From positions 372,001 to 436,000 of the forward strand of contig JAEBUN010000032.1 in the NCBI GenBank assembly GCA_023014365.1: 64,000 nt of DNA, in the 5' to 3' direction. The notes below the pieces were generated by a model that was not told the origin of the DNA, did no database searches, and was given only the letters and a program-made list of their open reading frames with translations. Shown here piece by piece: positions 12,903 through 24,658 of this stretch; the first letter of the stretch is position 1; each line of letters opens with the position of its first letter. Both the position numbers and the translations under genes were made by a program. Source of the stretch: Lepiota brunneoincarnata. Taxonomy: Eukaryota; Basidiomycota; Agaricomycetes; Agaricales; Agaricaceae.

Positions 12903-14671
12903 TCATCGCCCATATTGGTTATCAAGCCAAACATGAGCCCTCGTGCCACCCTCCTCCAATCGAATCCAGGTCTCCACTGACGGCTTAACTCCGTGGCTCG
13001 TATGGAAGACGAGATTTCGAACACCATAACCCCACTCGGGCTCTCCATACCCTCCATAGCTATGCGAAGAGCCGTAAGCTGCTTGTAGTTATACAGGAAG
13101 AAAATATTCACCCCGAGTGCTTATCAAAGCAGAAAATCACATCCTTGGTTGTCTCTCGAGCACACCATTCGTTTCCATGATCTACCCAAGCCCATGAACT
13201 GAGAACCGCCTTAGCGCAAAATGACCGGGGACTCACCATGGCCCGAGATGACCGCGACAAGATTCTTGATATTTTTATTTACGGCGTCCCAGAATGGACC
13301 GTCCTTTCCTTCATTTCCAGGGGGTTAAGGTCGATTGCATGGATCCGGGACCTCCTAGTAGGTCGGCTAGAGAATCATCTCAGATGGGCTTCACCGGCGT
13401 GTTTATCTGTCGTACCGTTCAATCCTGGGTTCTTTTCTGGATCTAGAGCGCGCTGAACAGGTTCGATATAGTGCCTTGAATATTTTTGAGATTTTCAGCG
13501 GGGGAGGGGGGGGGTCAGATAGGAAGGAACAAGAACGAACGGTGGTATGTGCACGAATGCTAATGCAGTCCGGTCTTCTCCTGGACCCCACACTCTCTCC
13601 ATAGTTCGGGTCTCTGTTTCAATCCATCGCGCGACGGAGGAATCAACCCAGTCCGGAAGGGGTTGTGTGCCACCTGATTCTTGGGAGACTCCGCCTATCA
13701 TGGATTTATAGGAGGCTATTGGCATTAAAGACAGAAGGCACGCCTACCGCGAGAATCAAAGAACCATAGGACGAGAAGTGGAGCGCGATCTAGACCGTCA
13801 CGATAAAGTGCGGAAGTGCGTCGAGGTGATTGTATTCTGTACCTGAAGGGTTTTTGTATACCTGACAAGTTTCGTTTGAGATGATGTTGTTCCATGCTCG
13901 CGAGTTTTACTCACAGGAACCCAGTAATTTCCAGCACCACCTTCGCCTCCGACACCTGGTGGAGAAAACCGTGTGTAGCTCAGAGGTGCGACTTGTCTTT
14001 CGCGGACAATCTCTTGAGAATGCGTGATGTTGGCCTGGTTATCGTGATTCTGCACTTATATTAGCATCGCACTCAAGAGATAGAACGAATCGAATTCGAA
14101 ACAGACGCCATGTGTTGACGAAAATGGGATTCGTTCTGCATTGAGAGGTGCCACAATTTCGTCGATTAAAGAAGTCGCATTTTCTTTAAAAGTGTCTGCG
14201 TTCGTTGGTTATTTACAAGGTCGCTTCTGTGCAAGGAAGGTCTGCTTACTTTCTCCAGTGATGAGGTCTCCATTGAGCACTCTGGAGTTAGCATTAGAAA
14301 AATTTCGAGATCCAGGTCGAGCCAGACCTTACACATAGCCCGGCACTTCGTCCTTCAAAACGCGCTTCATGAGCCTTGTGCTGTTAAAGTCTTGTTCGGG
14401 GCCCCAAGTGTCCCATGGGTTCTCTCCGTAATGTAAATCTGAAAACACGGTAATCTTGAATGTACCATCATTGCGGAAGACAATGCGGGGTTTCTGCGGG
14501 TATGGATTAAGCTTGTCGGTGTTGGTATCCGGAACGGCGTAGACTTGGTTGTTTCCGGTCAATGCTTTTCCAGTACTGGATAGAAGTCTGCGCACTGCTC
14601 TGAAGGAATGGTGCGGCTAATCCACCACCCACAATGGTTAAAAGTGCGACAGAGGACCTCAGAATAACCAT
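12903..14671 (-). CDS. DCR2-like calcineurin-type phosphoesterase
   Basis: Metallophosphoesterase of the fungal DCR2/purple-acid-phosphatase-like group, with an N-terminal signal or anchor (MVILRSSVALLTIVGGG). All metal-binding motifs are present in order: SDLHYGE, VLNGDLITGE (across an intron), STHGNHDNQ (across an intron), FVHIPPH and SGHDHGNEW. Exons on the minus strand begin 14671-14333, 14281-14250, 14195-14107 and from 14049; about ten introns follow, two of them only 38 and 44 nt. The C-terminus ends WLDNQYGR before TGA at 12905-12903. Apart from a possible one-base shift between the signal sequence and RLLSSTGKAL near 14590, the reading frame is continuous, so this is probably an active gene. 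DCR2 of yeast acts on Ire1 signalling; transfer of that role is inference. Confidence 0.82.
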
Positions 14672-14893
14672 ATCATGCAAAAGGCTGCCTGAGGTCGCGG
14701 CCAACGTTCTGGTGCGAAGGGAAGGGTAAGGTTATGTAACGCAACTGACGCCGTTATATCTGAGGGTTTGACACACGTGTGAACAAAGGCGCATTAAACC
14801 CAATCGAACCTATAGGCCAATTCTATAATATATGCAGAAAATCTATAGGAAGGTTAACACAACACGAAAGCAGGACAAACAGCTATATCACAA

Positions 14894-17886
14894 TCAATTT
14901 AGCTTGATCTTCTTTCGTCTCTCGCTTCCCCTTTCTGGAGTCTTGCGCTTCAGACCCCTTGTCCTACGCCCAGGGGTCAGCTCTTCTGCACATGCATCCT
15001 GACGCTGAAGGAAATCTTGAGGCGGTAGTTTGTGAGTGAGATTTTTAACCAGATTCATATTAAGAGCCGCGATAGGATGCTGCTCTTCGTCTGGATCTCT
15101 CCCAATGTAACGCTGCAGTCTGGTCTGCGCCGGGAATGACGCAATTACCCGCAAAAGACTATACTTCCCTGAATCCGTCCGCCGGTCAGGTAGGTCCAGC
15201 AGCGCCTGAGAGATATTATCCCGCAAGTCGGGGTGCGTGACCGGGGAGTAAGGATCGCCGTTCTGTTTGATACTTTAGCCTCGATCGAAGTACAGCATCT
15301 GACTGTCGAGAAAACCTCCCTTGTCCAAGAAATATTTCGACGGCGTCACACTCTTCATCGCCCGGAGTAAAAGCTCCTTAGCGAGGGCTCCGCTTTTTCC
15401 CTGGGACCACTTCGTCTGCAACGCAACCCATATCAAGCTCCCGTCGGAGAGCCTGAGGACGAAAATTACATCCGGACCCATCGCGTGATGTGGAAAGCAG
15501 AAAGGGGTATGCAGGTCACGCTTTAGCCAAGACAGGGTCGACTCGGGTGACTTTGTATTGATGCCAAGTGTCACAGATGGGCCGACGGATTCACAAAAAG
15601 ACACAGTACCGATCTCTTTGCCCCCGGAATTGCTGCCACGCAATGCAACGAGCTGAGCCTCCATGTCCGCCCAAACCGGCTGCGCTCCACAAAAAGTGAA
15701 TATTTCATTCAAGCGATGTTTTCGCGAAAAGATGAGATCGAGGCAGAAGACGATATAGTTTTCGAATCCATTGAATGTCTTGCAATGAGTGCTGATCTCC
15801 CGTACGAGTATTTTGTAGGATGATTGGTGATTGGAATTCATCCAGCGTATGGCAGCGAGGAGAATTAGTGGTTCATCGATAGCGATAACTTGGGTTTCGG
15901 AATCCACGAAGCGAGCGAACCCATATTGAACATACATCGCTTCGTCTCCGCCAAGAGGAAGGACGGTGGATCTCATGAGGTAGTGTGTTGTGACTTGGTG
16001 TATAGTTGTCAGCATGTCGCTATCTGGCAAGGGTATAAATATCTTAAATGTGGCAGGGAATAGAGACCTACTCTTCTTCAACTTCGAAAAATCAAGTATG
16101 TACTGTGAAAGCACAGGGAGTGGACCCTGTTCCTCGCCCTGGACATAATCACAGGCATCTGTAATAGAAAACCCTGTGAAATGTTTCACATAGGCGTTGA
16201 GAAGACGATGTGGTTGACGAAAACCATTTCGAATCAGTTCCATAACATAACCGGTTGTAAAGCGGTGTCTGTCAAAGCAGTCAGCGCTTGGATTGATCAG
16301 CATTTTAAAGTACTGTACACACCTGCCGTGCAACCAATACCAAATGCGATCCAATAATCGTTTCCCTGAATCCGACTTGAGCAAACCGCGGGGTAAGTAT
16401 TTTTTGAGGTAACGTTGCTGGGTTCCGACGTCATCGAAGGCACCTGTGTCCGAACACCACCGGTATTTGGAGTCCTTCATTATAGCGGAAGCCATCGCTT
16501 GATCCACAACATCCTTGGAAATCCCTGTTCCTGCGACCACAACGAACACACCCTTCCCTGAAGACTGCCTCTCCCATGCGCGTACTATCTCTCTTAGTAT
16601 GGGCCGGTGAGATCCATTCTGATCAGAGCGAAAGGAAGTCGTGTGCTGAGAAGCTGCATACTGAGCCTCATCCAAGACACAGAAGAATGGGGTCTCTGCT
16701 CGAGGCCCCGCAAGGAGAATCGCAGGCGCAGATCTCGCGAACGCGCTGCAGAAGCTCTTCTGTCCGCGTATTAATGTAACCGTCCGAAGCCTGGGAAAGC
16801 ATACAGGAAAGGTGGTCGAAAATGTCCCAAACTTTTGGATGAACGAGTCTTGGCTGGAGCTGAAGGAGTAGCCAACGTTTTCTGTATATGTCGAAGGGGG
16901 TGTGAGGAGTTCGGTAACGTTCCATGATTTCCGCGAAAGAAGAAAAAATGAGCAGTCGGGCGAGGAATATCCTTCGAAAGATGTTGCTTGCAATGTCACG
17001 GTTACTGTTCAACGCAGCATCGTAATTGGGGGCGCCAGCAGGAGGAAGGTGGACTCGGAAATTAGGAGCGTCGGGAACGTGGGATTGAATACTGTTTTGC
17101 ACATCACTGGAACCCAACAAGCTTGAATCCACATGCGAGGTGAAGTAAAACCCCCAGTTGTCACACAGACCCTCCAGTAAAAGACGCGTTTTTCCAGAGC
17201 CAGAAGTGTTGACAAGAAAACTTCGAGACTATATATCAGATTACACGATATTGAAACACTGAGATGACTAACGTATGGTTGTCAGGCATGAATATATTAT
17301 TCAGCCTTTTAGATAGTACCACGTCATCCTTGAAACTCCCTAGGTCGTGTAAGAGAAGGTTCGGCTTGCCCTTGAGAGCCGGTATTCGCAATTTTCGGAG
17401 ATGACGGCGAATTTTCGCATCTAAAGATGCGTCTTCAGGTGACCACGAGGAGAGCGCGATTTGACCATCAACAACTTGTCCTATCGCATCCTCGATCTCG
17501 TTCAGAAACCTCTCCACGTTGGTTTGCACGACAGAATCTTGAGACCCACGCGTCGATAACTCGAGCGAACACGCTATGTCATAGATCAGAGCATGTCCTA
17601 AGAGAGACTAAACACAAAACGCACACCAATTCCGAATCATGTCATAATTCCGCGACGAATGGGCTTCTCGAAGCACCTCGTAAAGCCCAACATCCTCTGA
17701 AATGATGTCCAGACATGCTTGAAAAGTCGAATATTGAGGTCGTGTGTGTCGCCAAATGGCCCAGAGTATATGGGATGCTTGCTCCGTATTAGACGCGTCA
17801 AATTTGGCGAATGAAGCGTGTATTTGTTGATCAGTTGGTCCACCCTCTGACATATGGCAGTTCACGGATGGTTTGTCTACGGCCAA
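14894..17886 (-). pseudogene. Crinkler-type P-loop NTPase with putative REase-like C-terminus, broken
   Basis: Large protein, read on the minus strand from about 17886. Introns of about 69 and 46 nt precede the NTPase domain. Walker A is NTSGSGKTRLLLEGL (about 17183-17214) and Walker B is FFCVLDEAQ (about 16665-16693). Near the C-terminus, GPDVIFVLRL followed by WVALQTKW (about 15405-15484) has the spacing of a PD-(D/E)XK nuclease core with a QxK end. Such NTPase plus nuclease proteins are expanded in Agaricomycetes and match the Crinkler (CR) effector architecture; assignment is from memory of the family. Two breaks: a one-base shift near 16745 between Walker A and B, and an in-frame TAA at 15277-15275, after which coding continues to a basic tail (RRKKIKLN) at 14894. 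The true N-terminus was not located. Confidence 0.62.
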
Positions 17887-20742
17887 TGTCCAGAGGCAAG
17901 AATCAATCGGAATATTGTCGGGCTCTCACGTTCATCGTGGGAGATACAGACCAAAGGGGTGGTGACTCCAGCGCTTAACCTACTGCCTGCGAGCTCACCT
18001 GACACAATCTGCCATTTCAACTGTTACACCTTGATTCAATATAGAGGCGAAGTGCACCAGTTGGACTCCTTGACTTTTCCCTGGAGGCAGCCAGATCGCT
18101 CTATATCTCTTCCATAACACACGCTCGGATTGTTAAAGTCGAGTGTATAGCACTGCAACCCCTCGCCACTGGAAAGTTCTGGTCAAGGTCGATGAAATTG
18201 ACGGTGCCCCAAGATCCCAGCTCACACTAGCATATGACAGTCTAACCGAAAGTCACGATCGGAAGCTTGATATCGGTCAAGGTGATACGCAGTGAAGAGA
18301 ATGGTTGTGGGTGCATAATTAGTACGGCACACTTGTGGCCGTCAAAAGGCATTTCCATGCATGTTTTCAGACGCGATGAATCAGCGCCTTCGCACCCTGC
18401 ACACCGAATGAGCCGGAAGACGTTCATTGTGATAGCGATCCTCGGCGAGGTTAGATGATTTGGGCAGAGTCGAAACAAATTTAGAGCCACTGGAACGGGC
18501 ACTTGCGGGGGAAGGTCACGCACGTATTTGACTGCGGGGCGAGCGTGGGCCGTAATTTGGGAGTGTCAGAAGGGGTTATAACAGACCTAGGTGTTGTGGA
18601 AGGTAGACGTAAATCGAAAACGGAGTCTAAGAACTTGGCATTGATTCAGACGCGTGAACCTGACTGGGAGTTTCCGGAGACTCAAGAACAATTCCCCGAA
18701 ACCGGATGCTAAACTCAACAGGTGCTGCACAACACAATTTCTGGGGTGTATGAATGACAATTTCCTTTAAAAGCTGGGGTTGCTAGTAAAGCTAACAGGT
18801 GTTACCAAGCGATACGGTTGACACCTGGGGCCCGAGGCAGCATTGCAGCATTTAGGAGATCCCGAGATATCACCAGCTGATCGTTTCATGTTGGCAGAAA
18901 ACAAACTCGTCCTGCCGCACAACCTGCCAAACTTAATCCGGACGCAGAGAAAATGGTCAGGTGCAAATCGATGGCCCGTTAGATGACCACGCGTATTATA
19001 TTTGTAGCACACTTGTGTATTGTCTCCTTGCGTAAAATAACGAAATATCGCACACAAGTAGGACCCGAAACGGCAAAACCGGCCCAAGAGCGCCGAATAT
19101 CTCGGTCCCTGCCGAGAACCTGTTCTGGGCTGGGCGCAGATGACTGACTTATCGCAGGTAGCATTCAACCAACCCATTTCCGTTGACTGTGTTAGAGTCG
19201 GTGGTTTTCATAGGTTTGTAACCAGGTTCTTTGTAGGATGTTACTCAAAGCGCGCCCGTCCAATCCTCACTTACGCAAGAAAGCCGGATCAAACGTACAT
19301 AGTCTAAAGTCCGGCGGGGGTGACGGCACTGAACCTCGGCCCTGGCAGGGGATCGCGAGCATTCGAGGCTTGCCGTCTCCGCTATCCAATTGGTCGTGCA
19401 ACAACCGGATCATTCCTGCGCAGTAGTTGGAGGGGCTCACGCGCCCAATTATTAGATACTTGATTATTGAGTATTGCTTTCCATGCTTTGTGAACTTTGT
19501 TGCTGGGCAAGCCCTGGGCCGCTCATCCAGGTCGAGTCCAAACAAAATGTAGAGCGGACCAGGGTCGGGTCCAGGTCTACAGGATTTGGATCAGCTTCGT
19601 CCTGATGCCGAGCGTGGACAATGCGGGAAGTAGCCATTCATGGGACCTGTTTCTGTCAGGTGACGACGATATTAATCACAATACCATGCTAGTTCTGTCT
19701 CTAACATAAGAAGAGTACCTTATGCCCTGGCGCAATCCCAAGACCCTTGCAACTCAATATGGCCTCCGACATCTCCGCAGATGTATAAGAGGGAACGTTG
19801 TTCCTAGTCATTTTCCTAACTATTTTCCTCCCCACTCAACGCTTCGCCCAAACCCCGATTTCGAGTCATGGTTCCCACTAGGAGGGTTGATATCGTAGTG
19901 TAAATATAGCTCCTGTGAGCAAAATCATCGCCACTGACAGACAACCTCCAGCGATCAGGAGTACCCATTCGATGTAACCTTGATGTTTACCTTCGACGCT
20001 CCGACGCCGGGCATTTATAAGGATTATTTCCCGCTTGCCTGGAGGTACGTTTCCATAATGCTGCTTTGACTCTTACCGAACGCCACACGTGCTTAGGGTT
20101 GTCAAAATCCATAAAGGGACTTGTGAGTATTCGGGCATTTTGGTAACTCGATACCCATAGGATGCTGCCAGCTGGCTTTGTATTTCCCCTCACTTACACC
20201 CCGCAGTATGTCACAGTTGTTATAATGACTCAAAGGTCTGTCCTGACCAACGTTTTAACGAAAGACTCGCCCTGGCCAAGACGATCATGAAGAACGAGAT
20301 TGTCACTCCAGGACTATATCAAACAATCCGAGTAAGCCTTTCTGTCTGGGTATCTTGCCAAAATCCAACAAGCTGCCATAGCTCGGCGAAAGGACAGAAT
20401 TGGCGAGGAGGGCGCCATCCAAATATGACTTCACCGTAAGTTTTCTGCAGTGCCTCGCTGGATTAGAAATGGTGGCCTCAGGCCTGCTTTTCCCATATCT
20501 TTGTTTGTAGAAACCCGTGGTCGACTCCATGATTCCGAGTGACGCGGTGAAGGCTATAAATCGTACAGGTGAATTCCAGGACTTTGGTGTTGGTGTGTTC
20601 TTTTTGTTCTGGGTTAGTTATTTCGTGGTAATTGAATCAATTTAGCATTTATTGCTGGCACGAACATCAACACTCTGCTTTATTTCCAGGACGTTGAGTG
20701 TGTTCAGTTCTGCGTGGGTTCTGTTACATTACGCTCACGTAA
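17887..20742. other. large region without a recognised gene
   Basis: About 2.9 kb. Some minus-strand stretches near 18000-18100 could be an upstream exon of the NTPase gene (a frame ending TVEMADCVR before a GTGAGC donor), but this is weak. Plus strand near 19985-20040 shows a short frame (FDAPTPGIYKDYF) followed by a plausible donor. Nothing else stands out. Confidence 0.4.
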
Positions 20743-20964
20743 ATGGACAGTGATTCGGCTGTTATTACCGCACAGCTGCGCCCAGAAGTCACTGCATACC
20801 TGATTTCCGCCGACTATCAGGAAGGTCAAGTTATTAGGACAGAAATCGCCCAAAAGGCCCTGGCAATTTGGAAATTTAACTTTGGCTCTGCTGGTACTCC
20901 TAACAAGTATTACCTCAAGCATGATGCGAGCACTGGTGAATTCAGCATCTCTGACAAGCGTTGA
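20743..20964 (+). CDS. hypothetical small protein
   Basis: 73-residue ORF starting MDSDSAVITAQLRPEVTAYL and ending EFSISDKR. Composition is protein-like but no family was recognised. It could be an exon of a longer, decayed gene. Included with low confidence. Confidence 0.2.
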   Translation: MDSDSAVITAQLRPEVTAYLISADYQEGQVIRTEIAQKALAIWKFNFGSAGTPNKYYLKHDASTGEFSISDKR

Positions 20965-21316
20965 AAATAGTTGGTGAGTACCAGCTCTGCGCCAAACTGG
21001 GAATCCAATGCCATTGGAAATTCATTTCGCCCCTATATTTTAGCGTTATCTTGCTGTTCTGTCCTCATAGACTTGTGCAAAAATAAGAATGATAATCATT
21101 TGTGTCTGTGCATCTTGGGGTACATGTGTACTTGACCATGGTCTCCCAGTACGAATGCTGCTTTGGTGTGTCCAAACCCCGGGATCTAGCCTGGCGCCCT
21201 CCCCACGGTGGGTTTGTCCAAACTCGGATCCGGCCTATGAGAGGACTATCAGGGGCCCTGGTGTATGTAGCAGAACCGGCCACCCTTCCATCACTCATGT
21301 GACTCCCGCTGACTTG

Positions 21317-22250
21317 ATATATGTTTGTTTCTCTATGTTTCTCCTCCCCTCTCGCCTATAGTAAACAAATACTCCATGTAGATAAAAGGGCCGTCGAGGA
21401 CTCGAAGCCTACTTGCTTCTTTTTTCAGGAGACTTATCCGAAATACGATTGTCATCAACCGTCAGCTTTCATTCGGGTTAGGTCTCTAGTGTGATCATTG
21501 ATGCAACCTCGACTATCTCGCGTTCGCCGTCATATATTTTGACGCTACCACTCTCGTATTCTCAACTTCTACAACACTTTATTGCGCCATTGACTATAGG
21601 ATTCCCTCCTGGTCTGATCAACCGGGACTTCCTCGACGATTACAACAAAAACCACTCGCTATCTTGCTCGGAATTACGCCAATAAAAACTACTCAGTAAG
21701 CTCCTTCATCGGTTATGTCTGGATATAACTTCCGAAAGAGACCCGATAAGAGTGTCCTGGGCATGGCTTCTATAGCCCCCCAACCCAGTTCCGGAGCTCT
21801 AGCTCCACGCGACCTAAACCCCGCAAAAGAGATTACAACAGAGATCAGGATACTGGGAGGTGATGACCTACCACCTGAATTAAAAGAGACATCTTCCAAA
21901 GACCCTAGTGAAGTGGACATTGTCCCAAAAGAGAATTATTGCCTTCCCCAAACGTGGAAGAAATATCTTATAACGAGCTCGAGTACCCTGTGACGATACC
22001 TAAACAAAATAAAGATGTATCCAGGAGGGATCCTATAGTCGAAATGCTGGAGTAGAAGTTAAGAATGCGGGAGTGGTAGCGTCAAAATATATGACGGCGA
22101 GCGCGAGATAGTCGAGGTGGCACCACACTAGAGACCTAACGGTTGACAACAATCGTATTTCGGATAAGTCTCTCGAAAAGAAGCGAGTGAGCCTTGGAGT
22201 ATTTGTTTATTACTGTAGGTGAGGAGAAACATAGAGAAACAAACATATAT
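21317..22250. mobile_element. foldback-like element with ~230-296 bp inverted arms
   Basis: The stretch 21317-21612 recurs inverted at 22021-22250: shared blocks include GAGACTTATCCGAAATACGA and GTCATATATTTTGACGCTACC, in the same order on opposite strands. About 410 bp lie between the arms. The arms look like two copies of one LTR placed head to head, since the spacer begins with a potential gag-like ORF. An inverted-repeat DNA element is the alternative. The flanks give no clear target duplication. Confidence 0.6.
21715..21993 (+). CDS. short ORF inside the inverted-repeat element
   Basis: 92 codons, starting MSGYNFRKRPDKSVLGM, acidic and Pro-rich towards the end. It lies fully between the inverted arms. 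The basic start resembles the N-terminus of some retrotransposon Gag proteins, but no zinc knuckle or other motif is present. The right arm begins soon after its stop, so it is probably a truncated gag. Confidence 0.3.
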   Translation: MSGYNFRKRPDKSVLGMASIAPQPSSGALAPRDLNPAKEITTEIRILGGDDLPPELKETSSKDPSEVDIVPKENYCLPQTWKKYLITSSSTL

Positions 22251-22501
22251 AAAGACATCCCATCCGGGAAGGTTAGCCGGGTCTTACACAAGAAGTGCAC
22301 AAAATGAAGATATGAATGCATGATGATGACCTGTCGGCGCAGACGTGGTATTGCATGGATGATAGGAGGATTGTGTTGAAAGATCAAGGTTATGTGGGCA
22401 TGCATAAAGACGCTGAAATACACCGTCGTAGGACAATCCTTGGACCTGACGGATGGAGGTTTTGAGAGTTATGATATCATGCGTACCTGACAGTACACCA
22501 A

Positions 22502-23455
22502 TCAGATATTGACGACCTCAGAGTAGGCGTTGTGCGTATTTTGGGGTCGAGTCATTTTCCATCCATGCACGGTTGAATGCACACCCTCGTCCCCTGGATC
22601 CTCCGGAAACATGGGCTACTCGGACGTCAGCCACGAGTCGTTGCCTGAGATATACAGGGGGGTTTCTGTGACGATTTCCTCTGTAGTCCAGCCTCTCCTT
22701 TGTGCCTTTTGAAGAACTCCATGTCGCGATGGGCTGGGTGAGGGCGGTGATGACTGTAGAATACGAGAACACAGCGGATGGCACCGCAGAGATCACTTGT
22801 TCGCATGGGTTGAGCAACGTGTCGTGTTGGGAGTGGTTGAATATCAGGTCGGATGGTATCATAATATCGAAACCCTTGCTCTCCCTCTGGAGAGCGTCCT
22901 GAAGTGGTTGGGTGTCTTTACCCCAAATATATCCTTGGGAGACAATCCTCGCTTGGATCTCCGGGGGAACATTAGTCGATATCTTGTGTCGCATGTTATC
23001 AATGAGGGAAGGATTGGGATAGTCGGTGACGACGACTGCTGATGCACCAGTGAGAGCAGCTATGATACTCGGAAGGGCCCCTCCTGCACCCAATTCGAGC
23101 ACAGTACGCTTTTGACATATTTTTGTGGTGTCGAGGAAGGAAGCAAAAGAACGTGAGGCGTTCCATCTGACATTCGGTGTGAGTACTTTGTGATGAAGGG
23201 GACAAGAGACGAGTAGAGAGCGGACAAGTGATGCGCCCAGAGTGAATGGTTTCCTACTAATCTGATCGTGATCTCCTGGGCGAAGGTGATGCAGGAGTAT
23301 GTTGAAAAGGTAGGTTTGGGCGTTGGGGGTCGTTCTAGGTTCCTGTTGATGCCTTGTCTTGGTTGTAGGTTTGGCGGTGGAGGAAGGGAGTGTGTGCGTA
23401 CTGGGAATATGGTGTCCAGGTCGAGATCAAGTGGTTCTTGTGTTGATGAACACAT
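22502..23455 (-). pseudogene. EFM7: EFM7/NNT1-type protein methyltransferase with frameshifts
   Basis: SAM-dependent methyltransferase of the NNT1/EFM7 family; the yeast member methylates the N-terminus of elongation factor 1A. The start at 23455 gives MCSSTQEPLDLDLDTIFP, followed by an intron and PPTPKPTFSTYS. A second intron splits HHLW/NASRSFASF. The glycine-rich SAM motif is VLELGAGGALPS, followed by VVVTDYPNPSLIDN, then YIWGKD and PSDLIFNHSQHDTL. The family C-terminus is visible but in other frames: VLVFYSHHRPHPAHRDMEFF, then RRGWTTEEIVTETP, then MFPEDPGDEGVHSTVHGW to TGA 22504-22502. At least two one-base shifts (near 22765 and 22705) and a phase problem at intron 1 break the frame. The fold is clear; function is doubtful unless these are sequence errors. 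Confidence 0.72.
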
Positions 23456-23589
23456 CCTGATTGATTGGTTAGATGGCAGCCTCACAGACACGTGTGTCGG
23501 GAAATGGTGAGCCTGAAGAATCAAAATTGGATTGAACTAATAAACGAGAGGCTGAGGCTTGGAGGATCAGAGAGGTATCTGTGCCAAGT

Positions 23590-24016
23590 TAGGTTAAGAC
23601 GATGAGTGTGTTTGTCCAGGCACGAGGCGGTGATATCATTCCCATTCCGTCGTGTCTGGGAACAAAATGTTTGTTGGAAAGGAAAAATTATTTGATGGCT
23701 ATCGGGGACGTGTAGGAACAAACCGAGAATCGTATTCTTAGGACTGCCGAGGTGGCTCTGACAGATGTTCTGCAATATTTTTAACGGAGGGGCTATGGTA
23801 TCCCAGGATGTGACACGCCTGAATCCGTAGCCGGGACTCACCCCACCCAACGGACCTTCCCTAACCGACGAACGATTTACGTTCGAGCTGAGGATGCAGA
23901 CGATGGAGACCCTGTGTTGGACCCTGGTCATGTTCTCACGGGCAGTGGGACAAAACCTGACAGACGCCCAACTTATTTTGGTCAGCGGTCGTCTGGCTGA
24001 CGGCGCGCAAAAAAGG
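23590..24016 (+). repeat. inverted duplicate of the glycosidase promoter and exon 1
   Basis: This stretch matches the reverse complement of about 37228-37620 at roughly 85-90% by eye, sharing blocks such as CATTCCGTCGTGTCTGGGAA and GACAGATGTTCTGCAATATT. It covers upstream sequence and the first exon of the six-hairpin glycosidase gene. Confidence 0.8.
23894..24015 (+). pseudogene. orphan first exon of a six-hairpin glycosidase
   Basis: ATG at 23894 opens MQTMETLCWTLVMFS, then QNLTDAQLILVSGRLADGAQ, followed by a donor (GGTCAG). It equals exon 1 of the minus-strand gene at 37.3 kb, but no later exon follows; a pogo transposon begins at 24134. The reading frame here is intact, whereas the other copy lacks five bases in the signal peptide. 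Confidence 0.7.
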
Positions 24017-24658
24017 TCAGTCAGGATCGCCTTTTCATTTTATAAATCAACCCCTTCATAAAAGTTGCGAACTGGGCATGCGCTCATCAACCATCCTCGA
24101 AGTAACGTGACCCGCTAGCGTTGTCACGTGATACAGTGTTCTCACGCTCCTTTATACAGCACGGTTCCTTTATACAATCCGTAATTTCTCACTCATCGAC
24201 TGACAAAATTGAGAGAAATTGGGCTCAAATTGAAGCCCTCGTTCTGCCACATATATACATGTACCAATCTCCTTAAATCTATCTGTATTTCTCTAGCTAG
24301 AAAATATTTTAGTCCAAAAATGCGGCAGCAAACAAACATTTTGATATGTAAACTGCTTTTCAGTGCCGAAGTACCAGGCAAATTATTAATTTTTCTATCA
24401 CAATGTGTCCTAGTAGTCCCCAAGAGACTCCACATATGTGTTTATCTATTGTTACGCAGTAAAGACCTGCCTAGAGGCATCAGAGTTTCGTCTGGTCCTC
24501 AGCCCAGTCACTTGGCTGTCACGCTTTGTCACGTTCCGATGGAACAAGGATCCACGCGACTACAGGGCCTCGGGTGCAAGGCTGGCACGAGTTTGCAATA
24601 TATAGAAGCTTTGATCATATGTATACAGGCATTCCTCTTCCCCCATCATGGTTGGCTG

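Noticed and set aside
13495..13515. G-run as a possible quadruplex regulatory site
   Set aside because: It lies inside an intron of the DCR2-like gene as its pyrimidine-rich tract on the coding strand.
16576..17126. Plus-strand ORFs opposite the NTPase gene
   Set aside because: Antisense shadows; the minus strand carries Walker motifs.
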